Shown: positions 36,640 through 46,028 of the stretch, piece by piece
Numbering within the stretch: the stretch's first letter is position 1
Layout: each line of letters starts with the position of its first letter
From: a virus
DNA length: 64,000 nt
Strand: one strand, 5' to 3'
Virus record (IMG/VR): IMGVR_UViG_3300032397_000008
Span: 19,040 to 83,039 of that record
Translations under genes and position numbers: made by a program
Notes under the pieces: model-generated
The model's input: only the letters and a program-made list of their open reading frames with translations
Database searches by the model: none
What the model was told of the DNA's origin: nothing

Positions 36640-37227
36640 ATGTCCTCATACACAATACAAAAAGCAAAGCCGGGGTGGAACTACAAACGAGTAGGAAAGA
36701 TCGTTTCGGGTGATCCCTCCCTTAAGCGTTTTATTGGCGAAAAAACTGTCTCTATCGAACGGCGTAACGGGACGACCGTCAATTATTCTCCCGAGCTGAT
36801 TCTACTCATGGAAGCCATGGCGCAGGCCGGCATTCCGCTTCAGACATGCCCTAAGACTACTGTTTTGCAGTTCGCTGCGAGGTTCTGGATTAAGGAATCC
36901 TTCAAGTCCGTATCCGTACCGGTGGTCGCCGCTCCCGCCCAGCCCTCGAAGCCCGCTCCGGCATCCTTAAAAGCGGCTATACCTCGGAAAGAAGAAGTTC
37001 AGAATAAAGTTTTGAAATCAGACGAGAAGCCAACTTTTTGCGCCGCCGTAGCGTTGGCAAATCTGTCCATGTCCATGCTTCAGCTGGCCGAGCATTATGA
37101 CACATCTCCGGGAGCGGATAAGCGCCGGGAGAAACTGAACGCTCTTGCCACTGAGTATGAGCATCTCACAACGAGTTACTTAGACGGATGCTGGGAAGCC
37201 GGCATACGACACAATGCCAAAGCTTAA
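36640..37227 (+). CDS. Unknown protein in recombination-transcription operon
   Basis: 195 residues. The N-terminal ~90 residues are ordered (ERRNGTTVNYSPELILLMEAMAQ in part), then a Pro/Ala/Lys linker, and a helical C-terminal ~65 residues (AVALANLSMSMLQLAEHYD). It overlaps the sigma-factor gene by 14 bases. The two-domain layout with a flexible linker suggests an adaptor, perhaps for DNA or RNA polymerase, but there is no homology evidence. Confidence 0.55.
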   Translation: MSSYTIQKAKPGWNYKRVGKIVSGDPSLKRFIGEKTVSIERRNGTTVNYSPELILLMEAMAQAGIPLQTCPKTTVLQFAARFWIKESFKSVSVPVVAAPAQPSKPAPASLKAAIPRKEEVQNKVLKSDEKPTFCAAVALANLSMSMLQLAEHYDTSPGADKRREKLNALATEYEHLTTSYLDGCWEAGIRHNAKA

Positions 37228-39325
37228 GGTACACGAGCCGATTTCAGGAGAACATATCTTTCCAGCATCTCAAATCACTCCATTGGCGGTAAAGTGGAAG
37301 GAATTGAACACTGCGGGTCGCCATGAGCAGGCGATGCTGATTCTGGAAGATATCGTAAAACTGTCAACTTCTATGTTTGAGCGCCTGGCTCAGCATGAGG
37401 ATTTCCATCATACGGTTGATCTCAGCATCCTGGTGTCGGCCGCTCAAGAGAAGGTGATCAAGTGGCTGCTCCGGTGGAATCCTAAGAAAGGAAGAATTTT
37501 TTCATGGTTTTCGCTTAGTGAGCGAACGCAAATCCTTCTTCCAGATGGTAATACACGACAGATCGGTGATCTAGTAAATGAACGGTATAGCGGTAAGGTG
37601 ATGTGTTGGAATTTTGAAAAGAAAGCATTTGAAGCCAAGCAAGTCACTGACTGGAGTAAAAAACCGTGCAAACGAAAAGATTGGCGTAAACTTATTGTAA
37701 CGCGACCCAGCGGATATTCTCGCTACATTTACATCACCAAAGACCACCGAGTTTGGACCCAAACAGGATGGGCGTGTGTAGATTGGCTCAATCCTAGAGA
37801 TCTCCTTAGTGTCGATAAACCGACTTTGACCAAAGACGGACAAGCAGCTTTGTTGGGTTTGTACTTGGGAGATGGTTCAGTTTTTAAGAATGATTTTCGA
37901 GTTACACACGGAAAAGATCAACGTTTCTACAATGAATGGTTACTGAAGAAATTTAGGGGTAATCTGTACGATTGTCACACTGTTGGGTGGAATAAGTTTA
38001 CCAAGACGACGATGGACCATTCTGGTGAAACTATCATGTATTTCCATGCCGCCGATATGTGGCCAGAATTTGAAAATTTGAGTCATCCTAAGAAGATTAC
38101 TCCGTGGATTTTGGATCGTCTTACACCACTAAGTTTAGCGATATGGTATATGGACGACGGCAGCTACGCAGAAAGTCAATTCGGTCAAGTGACGTTGGCG
38201 TCCCATGGATTTACTGAGCCGGAGCGTGGGCTTATTGTGAATGCTCTCAAGTGCCGATTTGGCATAACTGCTAATACGCACAAGGGTGGCTCCATATACG
38301 TCACCGAACAATCTAAGAATACGTTTTTTTCTCTTATTGCGCCGTATGTATTACAAGAATTCAGCTACAAGATAAAAGAGTCTTATCGACATGTTTCAAA
38401 GGTTGATTCCATGTTCGTTGAAGATCAAATAGAGCTAGTCAGTCACAAAGATATCGCCGTTTCAGGAGAAAGTTACTGGGAAGCAAAGAAGGTGTTTAAG
38501 CCGGTTTACAGGTCTGGCGAGACTACAAAAATGCTTCGATGGAAGTACGATTTGACCGTAGAAGGTAATCACAACTTTTTTGCGGGTCGATGTAAGTTGT
38601 TGGTATCCAACTCCAAATGTGCCAAGCACGCTTTTCTTTCTGAACTGGTCAAGGTCAACCAGTACCGAAAACGGTATCATGTTACCGGTGATAACCTGGA
38701 GAAATACTTCGGGGAGGTTGACCAGACTAGTGAGCGTCACAACCTGGCGGAGGAGTTTAATAACCGTCTGAAGACGCTTTATTGCTACTGGGGTAGCTTA
38801 CAGGAGCGAGGGGCGATTCGATATCTAGTGGAATGTGTCATAGACCTGGATAATCATGACCGGCAGGAGGCGATTCGCGGAGCTGCCTATGCTTACGGTA
38901 TCGGAATTGATTTGTCCAAATTTTTCTATAACTTCGTGCTGGTATCTTTGCGAGACCTGCATTACGATAAGATTCGTGTTTCGGTATCAGAGCACGACCT
39001 GCTGCGACTCCAGCAGGCGTATTCGACGTTTATGTTTTTGATGGAGGAGCTTCCTCCTGATAAGATCAAACGATTTATAGCGGTGTACGGCGGACAGAGA
39101 TTCAAGGTGCCAACCATACAGCAGGTGTACAAGCTAAAAGAAGATTTCAAAATCTTTCAAGAGATCGATCGAAGCAGTCAGGACCCGGATGCGATCAATG
39201 AAGCAGCTAAGAAGTTCAAGAAAACGCCACGCACGGCCTCGGAAATTTACCACGAGATGGCAGAAACACTTAACCCCGCCAGGAACGGGGAATTTGGAGT
39301 TTACAGCGACGACCCGTATGAATGA
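37214..39325 (+). CDS. gp55-like late sigma factor interrupted by an intein
   Basis: The exteins (residues 1-99 and 467-703) join as NPKKGRIFSWF-SKCAKHAFLSEL, the core-binding region 2 helix of phage gp55-like sigma factors. The C-extein continues with acidic and basic helices suited to contact with core polymerase and sliding clamp. The intein (100-466) begins with Ser and ends SN before Ser467. Such a factor would direct late transcription; the GTAGTTA boxes upstream of virion genes are its likely targets. The gene is followed by a second sigma-like gene overlapping its stop. Confidence 0.75.
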   Translation: MPKLKVHEPISGEHIFPASQITPLAVKWKELNTAGRHEQAMLILEDIVKLSTSMFERLAQHEDFHHTVDLSILVSAAQEKVIKWLLRWNPKKGRIFSWFSLSERTQILLPDGNTRQIGDLVNERYSGKVMCWNFEKKAFEAKQVTDWSKKPCKRKDWRKLIVTRPSGYSRYIYITKDHRVWTQTGWACVDWLNPRDLLSVDKPTLTKDGQAALLGLYLGDGSVFKNDFRVTHGKDQRFYNEWLLKKFRGNLYDCHTVGWNKFTKTTMDHSGETIMYFHAADMWPEFENLSHPKKITPWILDRLTPLSLAIWYMDDGSYAESQFGQVTLASHGFTEPERGLIVNALKCRFGITANTHKGGSIYVTEQSKNTFFSLIAPYVLQEFSYKIKESYRHVSKVDSMFVEDQIELVSHKDIAVSGESYWEAKKVFKPVYRSGETTKMLRWKYDLTVEGNHNFFAGRCKLLVSNSKCAKHAFLSELVKVNQYRKRYHVTGDNLEKYFGEVDQTSERHNLAEEFNNRLKTLYCYWGSLQERGAIRYLVECVIDLDNHDRQEAIRGAAYAYGIGIDLSKFFYNFVLVSLRDLHYDKIRVSVSEHDLLRLQQAYSTFMFLMEELPPDKIKRFIAVYGGQRFKVPTIQQVYKLKEDFKIFQEIDRSSQDPDAINEAAKKFKKTPRTASEIYHEMAETLNPARNGEFGVYSDDPYE
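37511..38611 (+). mobile_element. Intein with LAGLIDADG homing endonuclease in the sigma factor
   Basis: The splicing block starts SLSERTQILLPDG (Ser1 instead of the usual Cys) and TKDHRVWTQTGW is block B. Two LAGLIDADG motifs are seen: ALLGLYLGDGSV and SLAIWYMDDGSY. The C-terminal block is DLTVEGNHNFFAGRC...LLVSN with Asn466 and +1 Ser. The penultimate residue is Ser rather than His, which may slow splicing. Length 367 residues. Confidence 0.88.
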
Positions 39326-40802
39326 TGTAGAGATTATTATTGAAGTGCTTAGGAAAAGCAGCCGGAACGTGGAATGGATGGTAAGATCAAAATCTACTTT
39401 ACCTTGTCTTCCTCCACTAGAAGACATGATGCCCGATATAAATCGTTTGATCATGTCGATTGTGCGGACGTATGCCAACCCGGCCAATCCTCTTCTTCAC
39501 TTTGAGGATTTAGTGTCAGAATGTAAGGAGAAACTTGCTAAGCTGCTGTTTGATGGTCTGGAAAAACGGGCACCGACTCGTGAAAAGTTCTTCGCATTCA
39601 TCAAGGTGGCGTTCAAGCATCACATTTACAGTCATATCCAGAAGCACGTATTCGCCTTTAAGCGGACCGGCGTCAAGGCTCCGCCCAGGAATCAGCAAGT
39701 TCAGTCTCTCCGGGCGTGCGAAGAGCCGGTGCCGATAGAATCGGAGCATGCAGTTCGACTCTATCTGGACGATCCAGATGCCAACGTACAGGTCGGAGAA
39801 CCTTTTGATACTAACGTTATGTACGAGCGGGAACTGGTCGATGAATTAAAAGCAGTTTTGTGGCCGGTTGAAAGACTAGTTTTGGATCAATTACTCAGTC
39901 CCAACGCAGAAGCTATGGTACATTCTCAGATTGATGCTTATCGTGGCAAGAACTTGAGTCGTGTGAATTTCCGTGTGAACTATCGACACATGGCAGAGGG
40001 CCTCGGTATCACTATCGATCTCTTTCAGCAAGCCATGGTAGCCATCAAACAAAAATACAAGATGATTATGATACAAGAAGACAAACAAGAATCTCCGGAA
40101 CAGCAACAAATCAAATTGGCCGAACTTACCCTCTGCCGGGTGTTTTGTGTTCAGGTGCCACCTACCATTGACTCCGTTACCAAGCGTCGGCTGTTTACAC
40201 TGGTGGCCCGTGATCAGGCGGATAAAATTACCACCGAGATTGCCAATCTGTTGGTGCTCATCGGTGCCCAAGTACCGCACAAGTTGGGTGATCAACTTTC
40301 TTGTCACGGTGTTCTTTGGCAGCGTAATCATCGTATCTGCATGTCGTGTGGTGCTCAGGACAGCTGTAAGGTCAAAGCAGTGAATTTAGGGCTCGGGGAT
40401 ATGGTGCTGAGTCCTCGCCTACTGGGTGCAAAGCTCTCTCGGATACCGGTGATTCTGCCTAACCAGCCACCTGAGTCTGACGTGGAACCTGAAAGGGGAG
40501 TTCTGCCACAGAATAACCGTGACGAAGACGTGTTGTCCTACCTAAACGATAGCTTCAAGCCGGTCATGCACATGGGGGAGATTTATTACAAGTTTAACGA
40601 ACGCCTCGGTGATCGTGATCGGTTACTGTTTTGCGTGGGTGAGCCTGGGTCGGCGATGCGTCTTAGGTTCTGCAATCCTCATGAGTCGGTAAGAGAGTCT
40701 TTACGACTGGGTAATCGAAAGGGATGGTATGTTCCTGACAATTTGACTGCTCAGGAGGTAATCGAGGTTATCGACCAACACACAAAAGCGGTTCTTTTAT
40801 AG
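39318..40802 (+). CDS. Second sigma-like protein with zinc knuckle
   Basis: I use ATG 39318 (MNDVEIII), overlapping the sigma gene's stop by 8 bases. Residues about 40-130 (RLIMSIVRTYANPANPLLHFEDLVSECKEKLAKLL; quoted in part HFEDLVSECKEKLAKLL, FFAFIKVAFKHHIYSHIQKH) follow the sigma-70 region 2 pattern: D-L-V/x-E and F-x-F-x-K...I...I. Later there is CMSCGAQDSC, a possible zinc knuckle, and an alpha-beta C-terminal half. It may be a region-2-like initiation factor or a sigma-derived DNA-binding protein. It is adjacent and co-directional with the gp55-like gene. Confidence 0.5.
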   Translation: MNDVEIIIEVLRKSSRNVEWMVRSKSTLPCLPPLEDMMPDINRLIMSIVRTYANPANPLLHFEDLVSECKEKLAKLLFDGLEKRAPTREKFFAFIKVAFKHHIYSHIQKHVFAFKRTGVKAPPRNQQVQSLRACEEPVPIESEHAVRLYLDDPDANVQVGEPFDTNVMYERELVDELKAVLWPVERLVLDQLLSPNAEAMVHSQIDAYRGKNLSRVNFRVNYRHMAEGLGITIDLFQQAMVAIKQKYKMIMIQEDKQESPEQQQIKLAELTLCRVFCVQVPPTIDSVTKRRLFTLVARDQADKITTEIANLLVLIGAQVPHKLGDQLSCHGVLWQRNHRICMSCGAQDSCKVKAVNLGLGDMVLSPRLLGAKLSRIPVILPNQPPESDVEPERGVLPQNNRDEDVLSYLNDSFKPVMHMGEIYYKFNERLGDRDRLLFCVGEPGSAMRLRFCNPHESVRESLRLGNRKGWYVPDNLTAQEVIEVIDQHTKAVLL

Positions 40803-40805
40803 CGT

Positions 40806-41177
40806 ATGGCTGAACAACTAGCACAAACGAATCAGCAGGTTCAACCTGCTGAATTGATAGACTCTATGAACAAGTGGGACGCCCTTAAACAACAAGGGTG
40901 GATCAAACCCGTGGATTACTTGTTTATGTTTGTCATAATCCTACTGTGGACGGGCATGATCGTCTACTATTTAACAAGTTTTCCTAGTGTTTACACGCTC
41001 CTATCAACGGGAGTGTGTACGGTTATACTACTCCAGATATGGCTCGTCATGCTCGTGTACCGATGCATGGACTTCGTACTGGTTACTCGGGCTGATATCA
41101 ACTTGATGCCGGTCTCAGCAGCCCGCATGGCGATTGCTTATTTTCAAGCAGGACAGACACCCCCAACGACCAAATGA
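40806..41177 (+). CDS. Small membrane protein
   Basis: 123 residues with two transmembrane segments: YLFMFVIILLWTGMIVYYL (about residues 39-57) and a second at LLSTGVCTVILLQIWLVMLV. Cytoplasmic ends are polar. The size and topology would allow a holin, but a two-helix membrane protein of this kind is not diagnostic. It overlaps the glycosyltransferase at 41174 by 4 bases and may anchor or assist it. Confidence 0.6.
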   Translation: MAEQLAQTNQQVQPAELIDSMNKWDALKQQGWIKPVDYLFMFVIILLWTGMIVYYLTSFPSVYTLLSTGVCTVILLQIWLVMLVYRCMDFVLVTRADINLMPVSAARMAIAYFQAGQTPPTTK

Positions 41178-42082
41178 CATCAGCCCTAGCTATTTTAACC
41201 TACAACAGGGTTGGTGCTTTAAAGACTGAGCTGGAAGGTCTTTTTCAGCACTGCGGGCAATACCCTCTAGCGATTTTTGAGGATTTTGGGTGGAGAGATG
41301 GTACCGAAGCCTTTCTTCGTACGGGTTCGACAAAAGTGACCGATCGCAAAGACCTTCTGGCAGAAGAGTGGAAAAACCCCAAATTCACTGCCTTTTTAGG
41401 AACAAAGAACCTGGGTGTGGCAGGAAACAGTAATCGAGTGATCAAGTGGTTTCTGGACGAAACTACCGCTGATCACCTTTTTATGATCAACGACGATTTA
41501 CACATTTTGGGCGATGCGGTTGCCTGGTACGCTCAAGCGCACGAAGACTTAGGCGTGGGGCTGTTCTGTTTTTGTGACTTCCTTGAGAAGAGCTACAAGT
41601 GGTTGACAATTCGTTCACGGGGGTATCACGTGAAACTCTTACCCAGGATGACTGGTATTCTCATGTCCCAAACTCGTGCTGCGACGAAAAAGGTAGGATA
41701 CTATGATACCCGATTCGGAAAGTTCGGAGAAGAGCATTCTGACTACACCAACCGCATGCGCCTCGCGGGACAGATCACTCTGGATACCTCTCACCAACCT
41801 TGTCTTGATATTGAACATTACCGGGTTGGAGAAAAGCCTAGGATGCTGATGAAGCATCAGGACGTGCCGACATCTGTGGTTGGCATGGAACGTAGACGGG
41901 CAGACGCTGCCGCCGCTTCAGCGATGTCCGAGGCGGTCGTATCCTACCGGAATAGAAACGTTTTCAGACCGTTTGCCTTGTGGACTCCGAAGTGGGTTGG
42001 CATGTCTAAGGACGTTGGCATTCCTGTAAACAGATTGCTTTCCTCGCACGCGCTAGTGTTTGACCATGGCAGTTGTAATTAA
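41174..42082 (+). CDS. GT2-like glycosyltransferase
   Basis: MTSALAILTYNRVGALKTEL is a GT-A start (strand, then NR for the nucleotide). LGVAGNSNRVIKWFLDE and HLFMINDDLHIL give the DD metal motif. A galactosyl-like site HSDYTNRMRLAGQ and a C-terminal region with conserved His/Asp follow. 302 residues, cytosolic. It is coupled to a small membrane protein, so it may act at the membrane on a lipid-linked or phage-decorating glycan. The sugar is unknown. Confidence 0.75.
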   Translation: MTSALAILTYNRVGALKTELEGLFQHCGQYPLAIFEDFGWRDGTEAFLRTGSTKVTDRKDLLAEEWKNPKFTAFLGTKNLGVAGNSNRVIKWFLDETTADHLFMINDDLHILGDAVAWYAQAHEDLGVGLFCFCDFLEKSYKWLTIRSRGYHVKLLPRMTGILMSQTRAATKKVGYYDTRFGKFGEEHSDYTNRMRLAGQITLDTSHQPCLDIEHYRVGEKPRMLMKHQDVPTSVVGMERRRADAAAASAMSEAVVSYRNRNVFRPFALWTPKWVGMSKDVGIPVNRLLSSHALVFDHGSCN

Positions 42083-42124
42083 GTCTGCCGGTAGGCTGCG
42101 ATTTGAATTGTTAACAGAAGTCTC

Positions 42125-44872
42125 ATGCTTCACATTACTCCAACATTCCACACTGATGATTCCCGATCTCCCTACGATACAGTTACGTGGTCTTTAAGGA
42201 CAGCAGAAATCAAAGATCATTTAGGTAAGTCGTTTTTTCATCAGAACGAGGTAGAAGCTCCCGCTTCTTGGTCGGACATGGCAGTTAACATCGCAGCCTC
42301 AAAGTATTTTTATGGTGTGAGCGGGACGAGCGAACGAGAATCAAGCGTACGCGCTATGATCCACCGAGTCTGTAGCACTATCGAGGACTGGGGTGTGGCA
42401 GACGGATACTTTGGAGTAGCCGACGGAAATGTATTCTACAAGGAGCTGTCTTACTTGTGTTTGAATCAATATGCTTCGTTCAATTCTCCCGTTTGGTTCA
42501 ATGTAGGATTATGGCACCAATACGGGTACGGCAAGACCGGCACGGCGGGTAACTGGTGGTACAATTCAAAAACCGATCAAGCCGAATATCAAGATAATCA
42601 GTACAAGCGTCCTCAATGTTCGGCATGTTTTATTCAAAGCGTGGAGGACAGCATGCCGTCCATCATGCATTTGGCCGTTTCAGAAGCTATGCTGTTCAAA
42701 TTTGGGTCTGGGTCAGGAACCAATCTTTCCCCTATCCGCTCTTATCGTGAATCCCTGTCGGGCGGAGGCACCCCTTCGGGACCGCTTTCGTTTCTGAAGA
42801 TTTATGATCAGGTGGCTAACGTCGTGAAATCCGGCGGTAAGACTCGCCGAGCGGCTAAGATAAACATTCTTCACGATTGGCATGGTGACATTGAGGAGTT
42901 TATCGACGCCAAATCAATTGAAGAAAGAAAGGCATGGGCACTGATCGAACAGGGATACGATGGATCGTTCGGGGGCGATGCTTATGGGTCGGTTATGTAC
43001 CAGAATGAAAATTTGTCCGTGCGAATCAGTGATGAGTTCATGCACGCGGCAACTGATGAAGGGCATACCGGAGAATGGTGGACCCGGTCAGTTACCACCG
43101 GTAAACCTATAGAGAAAAAGAACGCACGAAATTTATTTCGAAAGATGGCGGAGGGGGCTTGGTTGTGCGGGGACCCTGGTGTTCAATTCGATAGCACGAT
43201 TCAAAAGTGGAACACTTGTAAGGCAAGCGGTCGAATCGAGGCGACGAACCCATGTGCCGAGTTCCACTTTTTGGATAATACAGCGTGCAACTTGGCGTCT
43301 TTGAACTTGATGAAGTTTGTGAAATCCGATGGGTCGTTCGATGTGGACATGTTTAAGGCTGCGGTGAGAATCGTACTCATTGCTCAGGACATACTTGTAG
43401 ACAATGCTAGCTATCCGACCAAGGAGATTGCCGAACGATCGCACGTATTTAGACCTCTAGGGCTTGGGTACGCCAATTTAGGGGCACTGATTATGTCTCG
43501 TGGTTTGCCCTACGACAGCCATACGTCAAGAGAATTGGCAGGGGCTATCACAGCGTTGATGACCGGGCACGCCTACGAAGTGTCAGCAGAAATCGCTCAG
43601 GTAAAGGGAGCCTTTTCTGCTTATGCCATAAATCGTGCATCGGTGATAGAAGTCATTGATAAACACTGCGAAGCGTGCAGTCAAGCACTGCACCACTCTG
43701 CGGGCGTTGTGCCTATTCTGGATGCGGCATATTCGTGCTGGAAGAAGGTAAAGTGTCTGTGCGACGAGCAAGGATTCAGAAATTCTCAAGTAACTCTTTT
43801 GGCTCCTACTGGCACGATCTCGTTTCTATTGGACTGTGCTACTACCGGTATCGAACCTGAAATCGCGCTGACTCGGTACAAATCTTTGGCGGGTGGTGGT
43901 AGCATAAAGGTGATCAATTCTGTAGTTCCACAGACGCTAAAGACGCTTGGTTACAGTTCAATGGACATTGAGTCGATAATGTCACACCTTGAGTCAACGG
44001 GTACTATCGAAAACGCTCCTCGTTTGAAGGAAGAAGATTGGGCGGTGTTCGATTGTGCCATGAGGTCACCGTCGGGCAAGCGTAGCATTGAGTACAAGGC
44101 GCATGTTCTCATGATGTCTGCGGTTCAACCGTTTCTTAGCGGCGCTATTTCCAAGACGGTAAATATGCCAACGGACGCAACGGTGATTGACATAGAGAAC
44201 ACCTATTTGTTAGCGTGGAAGCGAGGTTTGAAGTGTATAGCGGTTTACCGTGACGGGTCTAAACGGTCGCAGCCCGTCAACATTAAGATGGCATCTCCAC
44301 TGGAAATCTCTACTGTCGATCGTTTGAGATTAGAAATCGAGACTCTGAAAGGCAAGATAAACACCCCTCGTCGCAAAAAGATGCCGCAGACCCGTCAATC
44401 GGTGACTCACAAGTTCGCTATTTCAGGGCATGAAGGGTACTTGACCGTTGGGCTCTTTCCGGATGGTAAGCCGGGCGAGTTGTTCATCACTATGTCAAAA
44501 GAGGGTTCCACGGTCGGCGGTCTCATGGATTGCATCGGTACCCTTACCAGCATGGCATTGCAATATGGTGTGCCGGTAGAGTCTTTGATCAACAAATTCA
44601 GTCACGTGAGATTCGAACCTAGCGGGTGGACGGGCGATAGTCAGATCAAGAGTGCTTCGTCTATAATTGATTATGTCTTTCGATGGATGGAAATGCAGTT
44701 TCCTCAGAAGGAAGAAGTCAAGGAGAAGATTAAGAAAGAAGCACCTCCAGCTTCATCTGCTCATGAGATGACAACGGATGCGCCTCCTTGTTCGAATTGT
44801 GGTCAGATTACGGTCAGGAATGGCTCTTGCCACAAATGCTTGAATTGTGGCGAGAGTAATGGGTGTTCGTGA
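42125..44872 (+). CDS. nrdJ: Class II (adenosylcobalamin-dependent) ribonucleotide reductase
   Basis: Reduces ribonucleotides with an adenosylcobalamin radical. FNSPVWFNVGLW, then CSACFIQSVEDSM, GSGSGTNLSPIRS and NPCAEFHFLDNTACNLASLN (NPCxE near residues 375-379) are class II signatures. LLAPTGTISFLLDCATTGIEPE completes the barrel. The C-terminal ~150 residues after the core include a zinc-ribbon tail (CSNCGQITVRNGSCHKC...CGESNGCS) that probably reloads the active-site cysteines. Using B12 lets the phage make dNTPs without oxygen-dependent cofactors. 915 residues is normal for NrdJ of this subtype. Confidence 0.93.
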   Translation: MLHITPTFHTDDSRSPYDTVTWSLRTAEIKDHLGKSFFHQNEVEAPASWSDMAVNIAASKYFYGVSGTSERESSVRAMIHRVCSTIEDWGVADGYFGVADGNVFYKELSYLCLNQYASFNSPVWFNVGLWHQYGYGKTGTAGNWWYNSKTDQAEYQDNQYKRPQCSACFIQSVEDSMPSIMHLAVSEAMLFKFGSGSGTNLSPIRSYRESLSGGGTPSGPLSFLKIYDQVANVVKSGGKTRRAAKINILHDWHGDIEEFIDAKSIEERKAWALIEQGYDGSFGGDAYGSVMYQNENLSVRISDEFMHAATDEGHTGEWWTRSVTTGKPIEKKNARNLFRKMAEGAWLCGDPGVQFDSTIQKWNTCKASGRIEATNPCAEFHFLDNTACNLASLNLMKFVKSDGSFDVDMFKAAVRIVLIAQDILVDNASYPTKEIAERSHVFRPLGLGYANLGALIMSRGLPYDSHTSRELAGAITALMTGHAYEVSAEIAQVKGAFSAYAINRASVIEVIDKHCEACSQALHHSAGVVPILDAAYSCWKKVKCLCDEQGFRNSQVTLLAPTGTISFLLDCATTGIEPEIALTRYKSLAGGGSIKVINSVVPQTLKTLGYSSMDIESIMSHLESTGTIENAPRLKEEDWAVFDCAMRSPSGKRSIEYKAHVLMMSAVQPFLSGAISKTVNMPTDATVIDIENTYLLAWKRGLKCIAVYRDGSKRSQPVNIKMASPLEISTVDRLRLEIETLKGKINTPRRKKMPQTRQSVTHKFAISGHEGYLTVGLFPDGKPGELFITMSKEGSTVGGLMDCIGTLTSMALQYGVPVESLINKFSHVRFEPSGWTGDSQIKSASSIIDYVFRWMEMQFPQKEEVKEKIKKEAPPASSAHEMTTDAPPCSNCGQITVRNGSCHKCLNCGESNGCS

Positions 44873-44875
44873 ACT

Positions 44876-44888
44876 GTAGTTATGGCGT
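44876..44888 (+). promoter_or_regulatory. Motif B (GTAGTTA) box
   Basis: GTAGTTATGGCGT joins the ATG at 44889, 13-base spacing, at the start of the head module. Confidence 0.5.
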
Positions 44889-45668
44889 ATGAGCACGTTG
44901 ACAAACCGTATGACGGGTGTATACGAAAACACGGGTGTTACCATGGCGGGTGACGTTCCGCCAGTGATGACGGGTATGGGAATGAGCGCCGCTTTCGCCC
45001 CTTCCCGGTTCAAGACAGTTGACAAGGTAAAAAAGCCATACCGTCGCAGCCGCATGGTTTCTGGGATCATTGGTCGTCTCAAAGAAGATGAAGATGAGCA
45101 AGAAAAAGGAGTAATCCCTGGTGATGCCAAGGAAGTAGACAGTTTGGTGACTAGCGTAAGTGCAGTATCTGTAGAAACGCCTGTTATGCCGGATCCAGAC
45201 AAACCCGCCTCTATGCTCAAGCCGGGAGAGCCACTGATCTCTCCTGCGGCTGCCTTGGTAGCGCCTGACGTTACTCCTGACTCGTTGAAACCACTTGACC
45301 CAAGCCAGGTGCCAGGTGCTGACAAAGGAACGCCTCCAGAGGCAATGCCAGCGCCATCTCTTCCTTCCGAAGCTCGTTATTCGCCTACTGAACCTGGTGC
45401 GGCACTGGACATGGTACTGGGTAGGACTGCTCCGGCGAATATGCCTGCTTACGCCTCGTCCGGCCCGGCTCTTCAGGCGGGTGGGACGATGCCCGTTGAA
45501 TCTATGCTACCTGGTATTCCTTCACCGTCTACCTTTGCGTCCTCCGCCGCCACCGCTGTTCCGTTGTCCGAAGCCGCATTGATGCGGTCTCAGGGTGCTG
45601 GTATGCCTGAACACATAGCGGCCAATGGAGACGCGGTGCTGAGTGCTTTCCGGCGCTTCAGCCATTGA
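44889..45668 (+). CDS. Pro/Ala-rich virion candidate
   Basis: 259 residues, mostly low complexity: a short basic N-terminal region (KPYRRSRMVSGIIGRL), then a long stretch of Pro, Ala, Met, Ser and Glu. It starts the head gene block under a motif B box. Disordered proteins of this type occur as linkers, scaffolding or internal proteins. No domain is recognised. Confidence 0.55.
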   Translation: MSTLTNRMTGVYENTGVTMAGDVPPVMTGMGMSAAFAPSRFKTVDKVKKPYRRSRMVSGIIGRLKEDEDEQEKGVIPGDAKEVDSLVTSVSAVSVETPVMPDPDKPASMLKPGEPLISPAAALVAPDVTPDSLKPLDPSQVPGADKGTPPEAMPAPSLPSEARYSPTEPGAALDMVLGRTAPANMPAYASSGPALQAGGTMPVESMLPGIPSPSTFASSAATAVPLSEAALMRSQGAGMPEHIAANGDAVLSAFRRFSH

Positions 45669-45669
45669 T

Positions 45670-45954
45670 ATGGCCGTTGTATTAGAAGTACCCCGTCCGT
45701 TCCTGCCGCCACTTACTGTAGAAATCACACGGGAGATGTGGAGTGATTTATTTGTCATAAAACGTCTGGATAATGGACACACGGAAGAGCTAGAAACAGA
45801 GGAGACTCGGGACTGGTTTAAGGCTCACGGTGCTGACATGGTGAAGATTGACAAGGTGTTAGATCACGTTTACAATTTTCAAAAAGCTACGTGCACGATA
45901 GCCAAGCCTATTGAACCGAAAGTTCAGCAAAGAGACGCCGAGCCTCAGCTGTGA
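45670..45954 (+). CDS. Unknown small protein (94 aa)
   Basis: ATG 45670 gives MAVVLEVPRPFLPPLTVEITREMWSD... with an alpha-beta layout ending in a long C-terminal helix region. Located between the disordered protein and the prohead protease, directly before a strong hairpin. A virion or assembly role follows from position only. Confidence 0.5.
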   Translation: MAVVLEVPRPFLPPLTVEITREMWSDLFVIKRLDNGHTEELETEETRDWFKAHGADMVKIDKVLDHVYNFQKATCTIAKPIEPKVQQRDAEPQL

Positions 45955-45988
45955 ATTTTTGTGGTGAGTGTGTAGTCCGTTTGACAGC

Positions 45989-46028
45989 GAAATGACCGTT
46001 TTCACCAATCGGTGAAAACGGTCATTTC
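45989..46028. terminator. Perfect 18-bp hairpin, no T-run
   Basis: GAAATGACCGTTTTCACC pairs with its exact complement across the loop AATC. There is no downstream T-run on the plus strand, so it may end transcripts on either strand, or act as a processing site as in 8432-8481. It divides 45954 and the protease-scaffold gene. Confidence 0.6.
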
